From positions 1 through 64,000 of the forward strand of contig NZ_JYGE01000003.1 in NCBI RefSeq assembly GCF_003012055.1: a stretch of DNA of 64,000 nt, given 5' to 3'. Below, piece after piece: positions 7,432 through 14,001 of the stretch (its first letter is position 1; the number at the start of each line of letters is the position of its first letter). The position numbers and the translations under genes were made by a program. The notes beneath the pieces are model-generated. The model was not told the DNA's origin and ran no database searches. It was given only the letters and a program-made list of their open reading frames with translations. Origin of the DNA: Peptostreptococcus russellii. Its GTDB lineage: Bacteria; Bacillota; Clostridia; Peptostreptococcales; Peptostreptococcaceae.

Positions 7432-7733
7432 CTTAGAAACCCTTCATAAAACGGGCTTATTTAGCGATATAAGGCTTTATAATAGAGAAGGAGTGAAACT
7501 TCTATTCAAGTTTAGAAACGCCTTCCATTAGTCCGAAAGAGACCTTAGAAAGAGAATTAAATCGTAAAGTATCAGGGAAAGAAATTCAACCGACTTTGGA
7601 GAGAATAGAGCAAAAAATGGTTCAAAATCAACACCAAGAAACCCCTGAATTTAAAGCAATTCAACAAAAATTGGAAAGCTTGCAGCTACCTACACCACCA
7701 ATACCCAAAACACCTAAACTTCCAGGACTTTAA
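7432..7733 (+). pseudogene. Zeta toxin 3' fragment (frameshifted)
   Basis: Resumes zeta coding at [20 protein letters not shown]. One extra C near 7500 then shifts the frame. The shifted frame reads [20 protein letters not shown] and continues to the Pro-rich zeta C-terminus [12 protein letters not shown] and stop at 7731-7733. Compared with the remembered pSM19035 zeta (287 aa), about 130 central residues are missing, replaced by roughly 890 bp of foreign DNA. Confidence 0.9.
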
Positions 7734-7748
7734 ACCTTAAAAAAGGAA

Positions 7749-7787
7749 AAGAGTAGTTACCAAAAAACGGTAACTACTCTTTTTTTA
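7749..7787 (+). terminator. Terminator after the zeta remnant
   Basis: AGAGTAGTTACC pairs with GGTAACTACTCT (7750-7761 with 7769-7780), followed by a run of seven T. It closes the omega-epsilon-zeta transcription unit and lies just before structured RNA copy A. Confidence 0.9.
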
Positions 7788-7795
7788 TAAAAACC

Positions 7796-8113
7796 TTTCC
7801 TCATGTTTGAAAAGCTGATCGAGAAATAAAGCACACAACGGTATTCTTTCTTTTTTCAGTTGGTACATTTTGCAGTCTGTAACGTGTCATTTACTGTTTG
7901 TTACCTTAACATATCCAGTCGAAAACACAAGGGTATATAAACGAGCAAGCTCGCCCTTGTGTTTTCTTTGTGTCTATGTTGCGTTCTCGTCACAGCAAAC
8001 GACACGAACACACTGGCGAAAATGAACCAACAAAACGAAAAAAGAAAGGAGCGTATACTGTAATTTATTTCTAGCTTTTAAAACATGAGGAAAACAGCTT
8101 CACTTCCTCAAAC
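7796..8113 (+). ncRNA. Structured leader RNA, copy A
   Basis: A 21-base closing stem joins 7796-7816 to 8073-8093 with one mismatch. Inside it, CTTTCTTTTTTC (7846-7857) pairs with 8037-8048. GTTGGTACATTTTGC (7859-7873) pairs with 8016-8031 with small bulges. A 13-bp hairpin (GAAAACACAAGGG, 7921-7933, with 7954-7966) is capped by CGAGC-AA-GCTCG. Copy B at 8653 keeps the fold but swaps the middle seven bases of the closing stem on both strands. GAGGAA (8087-8092) in the stem can pair instead with TTCCTC (8104-8109), so two exclusive states are possible. It precedes the 105-aa gene by about 80 bases. It was not matched to any named RNA family. Confidence 0.7.
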
Positions 8114-8173
8114 GCCTAACAAAAATGGTTGTCAAAAAACTAAAAATCAAAAAAAAGAAAAGAGGAAAAGAAA

Positions 8174-8491
8174 ATGGAAAAAACAAAAAAATTACAATTA
8201 GAAGATTTTACAGAAAATGAGTTTTTTGGAACACAAGAACAGAAATATCTAAAAGCTCAAGTAAGAGAAGAGCTAAAAGAGCAAGGCTTTATCATAGATA
8301 GCAGTTTTGAGGGCGATTTTAAAACATGGATAGGTGTATACGCAAGACCAAAAGATAAACCGACCTACTTAGACCCTCAAAACGATAAAGAAGCAGAAGA
8401 ACAAGAGCAATATTCTATTAACGGCTTTAAACAAGATTTTAGCGAATGGTTTGAGTGGGAAATAAAAAATTTGAAAATTAAAGAAATGTAA
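8174..8491 (+). CDS. Acidic hypothetical protein, 105 aa, behind structured RNA A
   Basis: Not recognised. The protein is rich in Glu, Asp and Lys, with several aromatic residues in FEGDFKTWIGVYARP (residues 45-60) and a C-terminal FSEWFEWEIKNL helix. A RBS (AGAGGAAAAG) precedes ATG 8174. It is followed directly by a terminator (8500-8524), so with RNA A it forms a stand-alone transcription unit. A 31-codon overlapping frame starts at 8125 (MVVKKLKIKKKK) and ends inside this gene; a counterpart exists upstream of the J-domain gene. Confidence 0.7.
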   Translation: MEKTKKLQLEDFTENEFFGTQEQKYLKAQVREELKEQGFIIDSSFEGDFKTWIGVYARPKDKPTYLDPQNDKEAEEQEQYSINGFKQDFSEWFEWEIKNLKIKEM

Positions 8492-8498
8492 AAAAAAA

Positions 8499-8526
8499 GC
8501 CTAGCAAAAAAAGCTAGGTTTTTCTT
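8499..8526 (+). terminator. Terminator of the 105-aa gene
   Basis: CCTAGC/GCTAGG stem around a poly-A loop (8500-8505 with 8513-8518), followed by TTTTTCTTTT. Confidence 0.85.
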
Positions 8527-8564
8527 TTAGGTAAAACACCAAAAAGAAAAACCTAAGAAGGATA

Positions 8565-8620
8565 AAATAAGTTGTTCCACTTGCGGTGCAGTTGCTCCTC
8601 GTTCCAAACCCAACTTATTT
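8565..8620. other. Hairpin between the two RNA-gene units
   Basis: AAATAAGTTG (8565-8574) pairs perfectly with CAACTTATTT (8611-8620), enclosing 36 bases that include a TTGCGGTGCAGTTG stretch. It could be part of a promoter region or a further small structured element ahead of RNA copy B. No gene is present. Confidence 0.4.
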
Positions 8621-8652
8621 CTTTGCAAAGATATTTGTATTTGACTAACACC

Positions 8653-8967
8653 TTTCCTCGAATGGTAAAAGCTAACCGTTCGTTACTCTACCTCAGATAC
8701 TTTCTTTTTTCAGTTGGTACATTTTGCAGTCTGTAACGTGTCACTTACTGTTTGTTACCTTAACATATCCAGTCGAAAACACAAGGGTATATAAACGAGC
8801 AAGCTCGCCCTTGTGTTTTCTTTGTGTCTATGTTGCGTTCTCGCCACAGCAAACGAAACGAACACACTGGCGAAAATGAACCACCTAAACGAAAAAAGAA
8901 AGGAGCAAGATATGTAGAACATTCACAGCTTTTACCATTCGAGGAAAACAGCTTCACTTCCTCAAAC
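8653..8967 (+). ncRNA. Structured leader RNA, copy B
   Basis: Paralogue of copy A, 854 bp downstream. The core 8700-8906 is nearly identical to 7846-8052. The closing stem 8653-8673 with 8927-8947 is a perfect 21-bp pairing. Its central heptamer is GAATGGT where copy A has ATGTTTG, and the partner strand changes to match. The 13-bp GAAAACACAAGGG hairpin starts at 8775. The alternative pairing GAGGAA (8941-8946) with TTCCTC (8958-8963) is conserved. It precedes the J-domain gene by about 60 bases. Differences such as CGTCAC to CGCCAC fall in presumed loops. Confidence 0.7.
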
Positions 8968-9024
8968 GCCTAACAAAAATGGTTGTCAAAAAGCCAAAAA
9001 TAAAAAAGAAAAGGAATGATAAAA

Positions 9025-9522
9025 ATGAAATACATTAAAAACGTTGAAACATTGGAAGAATTGAAAAAAGCCTACAAAAAGTTAGCTTTGAAGTTACACC
9101 CCGATTGTGGCGGGAATGAAGAAGAAATGAAAATTTTGAACAATGAATATGACGAACTGTTTAGCAAACTTAAAAACACTCATAAGAATAAAGAAGGTGA
9201 AACTTACACCAAAGAAACAACAGAAACACCCGAACAGTTTAAGGATATTATTAATAAATTGTTCAACCTAAAAATGGACGGCGTAGCAATCGAAGTAGTA
9301 GGAACATTTATATGGCTAACAGGTAATACAAAACCTTATAAGGACGACATAAAAGCCCTAGAATTTCGTTATTCACCAAAAAAATACGCATGGTATAAAG
9401 CACCAAGCGATTATAAAAAACGTAGTCGAAAAAATTATGATATGGACACAATAAGGGGAATGTATGGAAGTCAAAAGGTGAAGGAAGATAAAGAAGAAAA
9501 AAAATACTTACAAGCCAATTAA
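9025..9522 (+). CDS. J-domain protein of a mobile element
   Basis: 165 aa from ATG 9025; the in-frame ATG at 9016 overlaps the AAGGA ribosome binding site. The N-terminus has a short J-like domain: LEELKKAYKKLALKLHPDCGG, with the HPD tripeptide that stimulates Hsp70 ATPase, followed by helix III (EEEMKILNNEYDEL). No Gly/Phe or zinc region follows. Instead there is a C-terminal domain of about 100 residues (VAIEVVGTFIWLTGNTKPYKD, then YSPKKYAWYKAPSDYKKRSRKN). Such J-domain proteins occur in Gram-positive conjugative elements, where they may recruit host DnaK. It sits behind RNA copy B. Confidence 0.8.
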   Translation: MKYIKNVETLEELKKAYKKLALKLHPDCGGNEEEMKILNNEYDELFSKLKNTHKNKEGETYTKETTETPEQFKDIINKLFNLKMDGVAIEVVGTFIWLTGNTKPYKDDIKALEFRYSPKKYAWYKAPSDYKKRSRKNYDMDTIRGMYGSQKVKEDKEEKKYLQAN

Positions 9523-9555
9523 GGCTTGTAAGTTTATCAGAAAGGAAGTTTTAAA

Positions 9556-9861
9556 GTGGATATTAAAATAAAAAAAATAAATTTTGAAGGTAATATTTTA
9601 AAAGTTATAAAAGCGATAGTAACAGAAATGAGAGGAATAAATAATCATCAAAAATATGATTTTGATTTATATCAAATAGAAGCACGTTCGCCAATGTCAA
9701 CAAGAGAAATAACTTTAACAGTTGATTTTATAGAAAAAAAAGTATCAGGTGATATTATCGCTTTTGGTGATTGGTACGATTTGGATATAGAATCAGTAAA
9801 TGAAATATTAAAGCAATTAAAAAAGGAAGAACAAACATTAAGAACAATCAATTTTATTTAA
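9556..9861 (+). CDS. Hypothetical protein, 101 aa
   Basis: Not recognised. GTG start with AAAGGAAG 7 bases upstream. The product alternates beta-like (ITLTVDFIEKKVSGDIIAFG) and helical (SVNEILKQLKKEEQ) segments and is fairly charged. It follows the J-domain gene by 33 bp and is probably cotranscribed with it. A 23-bp bidirectional terminator follows its stop, separating it from the convergent minus-strand pair. Confidence 0.65.
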   Translation: MDIKIKKINFEGNILKVIKAIVTEMRGINNHQKYDFDLYQIEARSPMSTREITLTVDFIEKKVSGDIIAFGDWYDLDIESVNEILKQLKKEEQTLRTINFI

Positions 9862-9912
9862 AAAAGTATCAAAAAAAGGAAAATTATTTTTCCTTTTTTT
9901 GATACTTTTTAG
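9861..9912. terminator. Bidirectional terminator
   Basis: Long perfect inverted repeat: AAAAAGTATCAAAAAAAGG pairs with its complement around a TTAT loop, giving T-runs on both strands. It separates the plus-strand 101-aa gene from the convergent TraD-like gene. Confidence 0.9.
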
Positions 9913-10141
9913 GTTTATTTGCTTTAATATATTCAGAAAAAATTTTTAAAAATTCTTCCGTTTCTTCTACAGTTAAATAGTCAATTTCAAAATACTTTTC
10001 TAATAAAGCACCTTTTTCAATTAGACGCTTTGTTCTTCTTTTTCTGTTAATATTTTGCTCGCTATTCGCTCGCAAAATATTTTTTTGAATTTTTAGTTTT
10101 TCTATTCTTTTGTTGATGTCATTTAAATCATTATTTACCAT
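9884..10141 (-). CDS. TraD-like small conjugal accessory protein
   Basis: 85 aa, helical, with a central segment KRRTKRLIEKGALLEKYF. This resembles the short TraD accessory of MOBQ systems such as the Ti plasmid (an R-K-x-R-x-L-I-E-x-G-x-L-V pattern, from memory), in which the protein accompanies the TraA relaxase. The N-terminal INKRIEKLKIQKNIL is coiled-coil-like and the C-terminus is Lys-rich. It starts 2 bp after the stop of the upstream TraC-like gene, so the two are one operon reading away from the candidate oriT. The stop lies within the bidirectional terminator. Confidence 0.6.
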   Translation of the reverse strand: MVNNDLNDINKRIEKLKIQKNILRANSEQNINRKRRTKRLIEKGALLEKYFEIDYLTVEETEEFLKIFSEYIKANKPKKYQKKEK

Positions 10142-10143
10142 AA

Positions 10144-10443
10144 CTATTTAAGTAATTCAGAAAAATTTTGACTATTCGCATTTAATAAAGTTTCTAATTC
10201 GTCATAGAATAATTCTTTGTTTTCTTCAATCGATTCAATAGAAATATCATTTTTTGAAAGAGTAGAAAGGACAAAATCACCAATATCTGCTTTTGATTTT
10301 AGAATTAATTCTTCTTTCTTCTTTTGTAATTCTTTAATTTGAAGTTCAATATCAGAAACAGTTTTTTTCTTTCTCTTTTTTGGTTTTGTTTTTGGAATGA
10401 TTTGTTCATTTTCTGTCTTGATGTTTTGATCTTGGTTTTCCAT
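10144..10443 (-). CDS. TraC/MobC-like accessory protein
   Basis: 99 aa. A charged N-terminal tail (KTKPKKRKKKTVSD) is followed by a coiled-coil helix (DIELQIKELQKKKEELILK) and a short globular end. The pattern of a paired Q-L-Q-K-K/R helix with an IGDFVLS continuation resembles TraC-type proteins that bind oriT next to MOBQ relaxases. A strong GGAGGGG RBS lies just upstream on the minus strand. About 155 bp separate its start from the candidate oriT. No relaxase gene accompanies it. The assignment rests on recalled motifs and position. Confidence 0.55.
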   Translation of the reverse strand: MENQDQNIKTENEQIIPKTKPKKRKKKTVSDIELQIKELQKKKEELILKSKADIGDFVLSTLSKNDISIESIEENKELFYDELETLLNANSQNFSELLK

Positions 10444-10851
10444 AAAATACCCCTCCTAATAATTTATATATGTCTATCATATTATATTATTTTTCTAAAA
10501 TCAATAAATATAAATGGAAATGTCAGGATAAACATATTTACTTTTATAATGATAAGTGGTAAAATTAATTTATTAAGGATTCCCTTAGACGATTTACTAA
10601 GGGCGCACTATGCCATTACATTTATATCTATGATACGTGTTTGTTTTTTCTTTGCTGTTTAGCGAATGATTAGCAGAAATATACAGAGTAAGATTTTAAT
10701 TAATTATTAGGGGGAGAAGGAGAGAGTAGCCCGAAAACTTTTAGTTGGCTTGGACTGAACGAAGTGAGGGAAAGGCTACTAAAACGTCGAGGGGCAGTGA
10801 GAGCGAAGCGAACACTTGATTTTTTAATTTTCTATCTTTTATAGGTCATTA
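10444..10851. other. Right end of element: oriT candidate and Tn916-like flank
   Basis: Non-coding. It contains the candidate oriT at 10580-10625 and a stretch (about 10690-10851) with no reading frame but several short inverted repeats, such as AGTAGCC...GGCTACT (10727 and 10772). From memory this stretch resembles the region downstream of orf20 in Tn916-family elements and joins to the left end in a circular form. Confidence 0.55.
10583..10615 (-). other. Candidate MOBQ-type oriT core
   Basis: On the minus strand the sequence reads TAGTGCGCCCTTAG, close to the IncQ/RSF1010-type nick core TAAGTGCGCCCT that I remember and to related Gram-positive plasmids. A 7-bp inverted repeat (CCCTTAG with CTAAGGG) overlaps it on the presumed transferred side. 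The neighbouring TraC/TraD-like genes read away from it, the arrangement expected for a MOBQ transfer region. Confidence 0.5.
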
Positions 10852-10857
10852 GAGTAT
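10852..10857 (+). repeat. Right 6-bp junction repeat GAGTAT
   Basis: Right copy of the junction repeat. It is followed by GCCAAATTGTCC of the interrupted gene. The last three bases overlap the ATG at 10856 that was originally the third codon. Confidence 0.7.
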
Positions 10858-11191
10858 GCCAAATTGTCCTAAGTGTAATGGAGAATATACATATGACGAT
10901 GGAACTTCTTATGTGTGCCCAGATTGTTTCTATGAATGGACGCAAAGAGATATGGAAATTCTTTTAGAAGAAGCTACAATAAAAGATGCATTTGGAAATG
11001 AGCTAAAAGATGGTGATAATGTAACAATAATAAAAGACCTAAAGGTTAAAGGTTCATCAGATGTATTGAAGCAAGGTACGAAAGTAAAGGGAATACTTTT
11101 AAGAGATGCAGGAGATGGTCATGACATCAGCTGTAAGATTGCAGGCTTTGGAAGTATGAATTTGAAGTCTGAAGTAGTGAAAAAAATATAA
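10856..11191 (+). CDS. yjdM: YjdM/PhnA-family zinc-ribbon protein, separated from its promoter
   Basis: 111-aa PhnA/YjdM family protein: N-terminal zinc ribbon CPKCNGEY...CPDCFYEW with four cysteines at about 4-25, then the family core [24 protein letters not shown] and the C-terminal [17 protein letters not shown]. Despite the old phosphonate name the biochemical role is unclear. The mobile element lies between its original start (ATG AGT at 174-179) and this ATG, which was codon 3. Upstream there is now only a weak AGG, so translation and transcription depend on element DNA and may be strongly reduced. Confidence 0.88.
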   Translation: MPNCPKCNGEYTYDDGTSYVCPDCFYEWTQRDMEILLEEATIKDAFGNELKDGDNVTIIKDLKVKGSSDVLKQGTKVKGILLRDAGDGHDISCKIAGFGSMNLKSEVVKKI

Positions 11192-11194
11192 CTT

Positions 11195-11230
11195 TAAGCC
11201 TCTTGGATAATTATCTAGGAGGTTTTTTGT
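11195..11230 (+). terminator. Terminator after yjdM
   Basis: AAGCCTC and GAGGTTTT arms around an AT-rich stem-loop, followed by TTTTTT. Confidence 0.8.
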
Positions 11231-11283
11231 GTAATTAAGTCAAAAATAGTATATAATACTAATATATATAGAAAAGAGGAAAT

Positions 11284-12732
11284 ATGGAAGAAGTAGAATT
11301 TAAAAAAATGGAATTAAAGAAAGAGATTTTAAAGGCAATAGATTTATTAGGCTATAAAAATCTAACTAGAGTACAAAAGGAAACAATTCCTTATGTCTTG
11401 AAAAAACAAGATCTAGTTGTGAAATCAGAGACTGGAAGTGGAAAAACACTATCATTTGCTATACCTATTTGTAATGATGTTATTTGGGATGAAAGAAGTC
11501 CACAAGCCTTAGTGATTGTTCCAACACGTGAATTAGCAATACAGGTAAAGAAAGATTTCTTTGAAATAGGAAGACTAAGAAGATTAAAGACAGTAGACAT
11601 ATATGGAAAATCTCCATATATGAGACAGGAGACTGCTCTTAAGGCTAGAACGCATATAGTAGTAGGTACTCCAGGTAGAATAATAGATCATATTGAAAGA
11701 GGAAATCTAAGAACTGACAAAATAAAGTACTTGGTATTAGATGAATCAGATGAGATGTTGAATATGGGATTTTTGGAGCAGGTAGAAACAATAATAGAAA
11801 ACCTTCCAAGTGACAGAACAAATCTACTTTTCTCTGCAACTATGCCAGAAGATATTGAAAGATTAGCTTCTAAATATATGAATAAGGCAGAGTATATAGA
11901 GATAGAATCTAGTGAAAATGCATTTGATAGAATAGAACAAATATCCTATGAAGTAACTGCATCAAACAAATTAGATAGTTTAAGAAAGATAACTATATCA
12001 GAAAATCCAGATAATTGTATAGTATTTTGTAATACTAGAGATACAGTTGAAGAAGTGTATGATTATTTAGAAGAGGATTCTTATAGAGTAGATAAGATAC
12101 ACGGTGGTATGGAACAAGATGATAGAACTAAAGTAATGCAAGATTTTAAAATGGGTAAATTTAGATATCTAGTTGCTACTGATGTTGCAGCTAGGGGAAT
12201 TGATGTTGAAGATATAACTCATGTAATAAACTATGATATACCAAGAGATATAGAGCCATATATCCATAGAATAGGAAGAACTGCTCGTAAAAAGAAGACT
12301 GGAAAAGCAATAACATTCTCTAGAAGCAATCAGAGCAAGTTTTTATCTGAGATAGAGTCTTATACAGGAAGAAATATAATAAAAAAAGATATTTCAGAAG
12401 TAATAGTAGAAGATGAAGATATAAGAAGCTTTGAAGATAAGATGAGAGAAAAGCAGGCAGGATCTAGATTAAAAGAAAAAGAATTAAATAAGGGTATCTT
12501 AAAACTACATATAAATGCTGGTAAAAAGACAAAGATGAGAGCAGGAGATATAGTAGGAGCAATTTCCAATATTGATGGTGTTAATGCTGAAGATATCGGT
12601 GTAATAGATATTATTCCAGTTTCGAGTTTTGTTGAAATCTTGAATGGTAAGGGAGAATATGTATTAAAAGAGCTACAGAATGTAAAGATAAAGGGTAGAT
12701 TAAGAAACGTAACAAAGGCAACAAGACAATAG
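11284..12732 (+). CDS. DEAD-box RNA helicase with DbpA-type RNA-binding domain
   Basis: 482-aa ATP-dependent RNA helicase. RecA domain 1: Q-motif VQKETIPYVL, Walker A ETGSGKT at about 48-54, PTRELA, TPGR, motif II reading DESD instead of DEAD (about 153-156), then SAT. RecA domain 2: IVFCNTRD, ATDVAARGID, and HRIGRTAR in place of HRIGRTGR. The C-terminal 75 residues (MRAGDIVGAISNIDGVNAEDIG...) match the RNA-recognition fold of DbpA/YxiN, which targets hairpin 92 of 23S rRNA, so a role in large-subunit maturation is likely. Single gene with a GAGGAA RBS. Confidence 0.93.
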   Translation: MEEVEFKKMELKKEILKAIDLLGYKNLTRVQKETIPYVLKKQDLVVKSETGSGKTLSFAIPICNDVIWDERSPQALVIVPTRELAIQVKKDFFEIGRLRRLKTVDIYGKSPYMRQETALKARTHIVVGTPGRIIDHIERGNLRTDKIKYLVLDESDEMLNMGFLEQVETIIENLPSDRTNLLFSATMPEDIERLASKYMNKAEYIEIESSENAFDRIEQISYEVTASNKLDSLRKITISENPDNCIVFCNTRDTVEEVYDYLEEDSYRVDKIHGGMEQDDRTKVMQDFKMGKFRYLVATDVAARGIDVEDITHVINYDIPRDIEPYIHRIGRTARKKKTGKAITFSRSNQSKFLSEIESYTGRNIIKKDISEVIVEDEDIRSFEDKMREKQAGSRLKEKELNKGILKLHINAGKKTKMRAGDIVGAISNIDGVNAEDIGVIDIIPVSSFVEILNGKGEYVLKELQNVKIKGRLRNVTKATRQ

Positions 12733-12946
12733 TAGGTTGCTCAAATATACTTTATTTAAAAATTAAATGTTGTAAATTAAAACTGGAATTTTAATATTAA
12801 AAGCTTAATTAATTTTTTTAAAATATTGGAATATTATATTTAAAATAGTATAATATAATCAGTTTGAAGCAAGTACAGCTTATTGTATTAATGAAAAATC
12901 TGAATTTTAGCTATACTTATTTATTTTTAAAATATGGAGGTGCTTT

Positions 12947-13258
12947 ATGTTATTAGTAAATACAGACTATTATAGTGGTAAGGAAATTGAGATGTTAGGA
13001 CTTGTAAGAGGTTCAACAATTCAGAGCAAAAATATAGGAAAAGATATTGGACAAGGATTAAAAACAATAGTTGGTGGAGAACTTAAGTCTTATACAAAGA
13101 TGATGGATGAGGCAAGAGATATAGCAACTCAAAGAATGATAAAAGAGGCAGAAGGTTTGGGTGCAGATGCAATTATAAGCATAAGGTATGCAACATCTGC
13201 TATAATGCAAGGTGCTGCAGAAGTAATGGTATATGGAACGGCAGTAAAATTTAAATAA
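12947..13258 (+). CDS. YbjQ/UPF0145 family protein
   Basis: 103-aa protein of the YbjQ (UPF0145) family, which assembles as a pentamer resembling heavy-metal-binding folds. Family motifs are visible: LGLVRGSTIQSKNIGKDIGQGLK near 17-39, GGELKSYTKMMDEARDIA near 44-61, and the C-terminal GADAIISIRYATSAIMQGAAEVMVYGTAV. Function is unknown in most hosts. A strong GGAGG lies upstream, and a terminator follows at 13278. Expressed alone, with no functional link to its neighbours visible. Confidence 0.9.
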   Translation: MLLVNTDYYSGKEIEMLGLVRGSTIQSKNIGKDIGQGLKTIVGGELKSYTKMMDEARDIATQRMIKEAEGLGADAIISIRYATSAIMQGAAEVMVYGTAVKFK

Positions 13259-13277
13259 AAATAGTGGGAGGGATTCA

Positions 13278-13301
13278 AGGAATTTGAATTCCTCTTTTTT
13301 T
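13278..13301 (+). terminator. Terminator after ybjQ-like gene
   Basis: AGGAATT/AATTCCT stem (13278-13293) followed by eight T. Confidence 0.8.
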
Positions 13302-13475
13302 ATGTAAAATAAATACAATAGATATCTGTGTAAATCATATTTGTGTAGAATACCTTTGTATCCACTTGTAACATAATATGACCGTTTATCAATAAATGAT
13401 TGAAATGAAACTGTTCAGATTGTACAATCAAATTAAATCAGTACTGAAGCATTTAAAATAATAAGGAGGATAAAT

Positions 13476-13532
13476 ATGTTTATAGGAAATATAGTAAAAA
13501 ATGGTATGTTTTTTATATTCAAAATTTTTTAG
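13476..13532 (+). CDS. Possible 18-aa peptide ORF
   Basis: AAGGAGGA precedes ATG 13476 by 5 bases. The frame encodes MFIGNIVKNGMFFIFKIF and stops. The first half recalls the start of EutN/CcmL-type shell proteins, so it may be a decayed gene start, or a real hydrophobic peptide. A terminator 110 bp downstream would close the unit. The strong RBS is the only real support. Confidence 0.3.
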   Translation: MFIGNIVKNGMFFIFKIF

Positions 13533-13640
13533 TAGCTATGACAATGATATATTTTATTGCTGAATTCCGTAATGTATAATAAATATTAATAAAAATCAGA
13601 GAAAACTAGAATCCTATAATGGATAATAAAATATATAAAA

Positions 13641-13674
13641 GAGAATGCATATATAAGAGTGCATTCTCTTTTTT
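13641..13674 (+). terminator. Terminator-like hairpin
   Basis: GAGAATGCA pairs with TGCATTCTC (13641-13649 with 13660-13668), followed by a T-rich tract. Confidence 0.75.
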
Positions 13675-13891
13675 CTTATTTTCAGAAAAAAACGCCAACT
13701 TTATACCAAAAATTTAGTATAGTCAGAATATTGTAAAGATGTCAAGATATTGTCCTAACAATTTTAGATAAAAAATAAAATCATATAAAGCTTGAAATTT
13801 CAAGCTTATAAGAGATATATAATATAAAAATATTATAATTAAATTCGAAAAACAGAATAAACGTTGAGAAAGCTGACATATTATTATCAAT

Positions 13892-13917
13892 AGCCAAAAT
13901 AACTTATTATTTTGGCT
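13892..13917. promoter_or_regulatory. Candidate enhancer-binding site (PrdR) upstream of prd
   Basis: Perfect inverted repeat AGCCAAAATAA-CTTA-TTATTTTGGCT. Its centre is about 100 bp upstream of the sigma-54 -24 element, the distance expected for a sigma-54 activator site. In other Clostridia the prd operon is activated by the sigma-54-dependent regulator PrdR. Assignment of this palindrome to PrdR is inference, and prdR is not in the window. Confidence 0.5.
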
Positions 13918-14001
13918 TAACTAACTAAACTTTATAAGTAAAAAAGTTATTTATATAATAAGTTTTGCTAATAAATATACATATTGTTAAAAAACAGACT
14001 A

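Larger units (their letters stand above)
176..10857. mobile_element. Integrated erm(B) mobilizable element with Inc18-type segment
   Basis: The element lies between two copies of GAGTAT (176-181 and 10852-10857). Removing one copy and the DNA between them restores ATG AGT ATG CCA AAT, an intact start for the gene at 10856. It carries resolvase, topoisomerase III, erm(B), delta/omega/epsilon, a broken zeta, two structured RNAs, small accessory genes and a candidate oriT. There is no relaxase, replication initiator or obvious integrase. From memory, the two terminal 250-bp stretches, when joined, resemble a Tn916-family intergenic region, and the erm(B)/298-aa-ORF layout recalls Tn5398 of Clostridioides difficile. 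Neither comparison was checked. Confidence 0.8.
13302..13891. other. 590-bp gap with peptide ORF and hairpins
   Basis: No long gene. It contains a 12-bp perfect palindrome GATTGTACAATC (13419-13430), an 18-codon ORF with a strong RBS (13476-13532), a terminator-like hairpin (13641-13674) and an AAGCTTGAAATTTCAAGCTT palindrome (about 13791-13810). Otherwise AT-rich. Confidence 0.5.

Noticed and set aside
7280..7531. An 83-codon open frame
   Set aside because: It runs across the junction between the GC-rich insert and the zeta remnant, and its second half is simply frame-shifted zeta sequence.
10339..10662. A 107-codon plus-strand frame
   Set aside because: It is the antisense of the TraC-like gene and runs into the oriT region; hydrophobic composition comes from reading poly-Lys codons in reverse.
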